Of a DNA stretch of 64,000 nucleotides, positions 62,894 through 64,000 are shown in pieces. The stretch is from Pyrrhoderma lamaoense (taxonomy: Eukaryota; Basidiomycota; Agaricomycetes; Hymenochaetales; Hymenochaetaceae), in the NCBI GenBank assembly GCA_002794735.1, contig NBAZ01000018.1, forward strand, positions 186,001 through 250,000. The letters are read 5' to 3'. The notes under the pieces were generated by a model that was not told the DNA's origin, ran no database searches, and saw only the letters and a program-made list of their open reading frames with translations. Numbering within the stretch: position 1 is the first letter of the stretch; every line of letters starts with the position of its first letter. The translations under genes were made by a program, and so were the position numbers.

Positions 62894-62900
62894 TATAAAA
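62894..62900 (+). promoter_or_regulatory. TATA box of zinc-finger gene C
   Basis: TATAAAA, 102 bp upstream of the ATG, in the same sequence context as in unit B. Confidence 0.7.
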
Positions 62901-62995
62901 CGATGACCGCTTCTACTATCCCCCTAGATTCGACCACCTCTTCGGCAGCATCCATTACCACCCCATCATCCTACTGCACTTTTATCATCAGAAAA

Positions 62996-63886
62996 ATGCC
63001 TCGAGTTAGTTCTGTCCACAGAAATCATCACGTCCATTGCCCTATCGAAGGATGCAATTACACCGTAAAGACGGAGAACTCGGTAAAAACGGCATATCAA
63101 AGTGCATCACAAGATAGACAAAAAGACCCGCATTACAGGAGACACCAACCACACCCTATACACTGCTACACCGCTGAGTGTAGCATTGGCCGATCGAGGG
63201 TTCAAAATCCTCGAAACGATCAAATTGTCACACTTTCCTCGGGTGCTAGCTCACAGGCATCTACATCCACATCAGCAGTTCCTCTGCAGCTCTCAGATAA
63301 TGCAGAGCAGAGCTTGGATGGCAGCATTATCCCATCAATACATCAGTGAGTCTATCACCTCTCTCCCTTATACCATCCATGTATTCTGATGATGTATGTG
63401 CATCAGGCTAGCCCGGCTAGCTCGAGCTCGAGTACACCATCAACTAATACCTCGAGCGATGGATCTACTGATTTGGCGCCTTTCAAGTTGTCATTTGAAT
63501 GGCCACCACTATCGAAGGGTGGGTTGAGAGCTGCAATCAGCAAAATAATCTGGAAATCGATCCAAATTTCAATCCGAATCTCGTCACGGGACCCTGTCTT
63601 TCGTGGGACAACTCTGCCATCTTCGACCTCTCCAATTATCAGTATCAATCCAACTCTTTCCCCTCATATCCCAACCAAGGCCAACTTCTATCTTCTCTAC
63701 TCCAGTCAACAACGATAACTCTCAGTTGACATCTCAAATCAATATACCCACACTCAATCATGCGACATACGTTGCTGGAATAATTTCTACGATGATTACT
63801 TCGATCCAAACACGTCTGCTAGTCAGATACTGGAAGCCCATTATGCATGCTATCCACCTCTACATAATATTAAATATATGAATTAA
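62996..63886 (+). CDS. Putative C2H2 zinc-finger protein, tandem copy C (finger disrupted as read)
   Basis: Exons 62996-63348 and 63407-63886. As written, an extra A in AAAAA 63085-63089 shifts the frame just before the two His of the finger, and a missing G about 35 nt later (near 63126) shifts it back. This replaces HIKVHH with unrelated residues. In the zinc-finger frame the differences from copy B at these codons (CAT ATC versus CAC ATT) are silent, so the finger was under selection until recently or the indels are read errors. A further base is missing at TCGAAGGG near 63512. The tail aligns as GNNFYDDYFDPNTSASQILE before TAA 63884-63886. Confidence 0.6.
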
Positions 63887-64000
63887 TTTTTTAATATCAA
63901 TACCTTGCGTATCAATTTATCTCCCTCTTGACTATATACTGAAATAAAGATTCGGGTCCCCATTGATCAGAGGTTATCGAGTGTATTAGAGTTGAAAGGT

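Larger units (their letters stand above)
61417..64000 (+). repeat. Tandem unit C of the three-unit segmental repeat (cut by window end)
   Basis: Begins TTGAGAGACAAGGCCCACATCG like unit B and stays closely similar through the zinc-finger gene. After about 63650 it diverges from B. The array may continue beyond the window. Confidence 0.8.

Overview
The window looks like nuclear DNA of a filamentous basidiomycete, probably an agaricomycete. Genes are dense and broken by many short GT-AG introns (about 45-75 nt). The gene set is fungal, the non-coding DNA is AT-rich, and there is a secreted GH43 arabinanase-type gene plus single-pass ectodomain proteins of a kind common in mushroom-forming fungi. 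No CRISPR array, operon, rRNA or convincing tRNA was seen.

Layout. 0-10 kb (+ strand): C-terminus of an ELMO/CED-12 protein, methylenetetrahydrofolate reductase, an acyl-CoA dehydrogenase, a GH43 glycosidase followed by a decayed tandem copy of itself, and a P-loop adenylate-kinase-like protein. 11-21 kb: ZIP zinc transporter (+), TMEM97/EXPERA membrane protein (-), HIT zinc-finger protein of ZNHIT2 type (+), an unknown helical protein (-), a membrane-anchored low-complexity protein (+) and a DUF1771-Smr protein (+). 21-31 kb: TRM82 (-) and COQ6 (+) diverge from a 165 bp promoter, followed by an ectodomain/TM protein and a GT61 glycosyltransferase. 31-44 kb (-): a complete TOR kinase gene and, directly upstream on the same strand, a Rom2-type Rho1 GEF. 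In yeast, TOR2 signals to RHO1 through ROM2, so this adjacency is notable. 44-54 kb: ERV1 sulfhydryl oxidase (+), an unknown protein with C-terminal membrane segments (-), dynactin p25 (+) and an F-box/RCC1 protein like Saf1 (-). These are separated by gene-poor DNA holding a Tourist-like MITE and one copy of a 440 bp dispersed repeat.

55-64 kb is the most unusual part: three consecutive ~2.8-3.3 kb tandem units. Each has a conserved TATA box about 100 bp upstream of a two-exon gene for a small protein of about 266 residues, with one C2H2 zinc finger, a second CxxxxC motif and a strongly conserved acidic/aromatic C-terminal domain. I do not recognise this family. It looks like a lineage-specific, locally amplified set of putative DNA-binding proteins.

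A technical feature runs through the whole window. At least a dozen otherwise intact conserved genes carry single-base frame breaks, nearly always one base too few in a homopolymer. In several genes, adding back the missing bases makes the exon lengths sum exactly to a multiple of three. I read this as undercalled homopolymers in a long-read assembly rather than mass pseudogenisation. Gene spans below are given as genomic extents, with introns described in the text.
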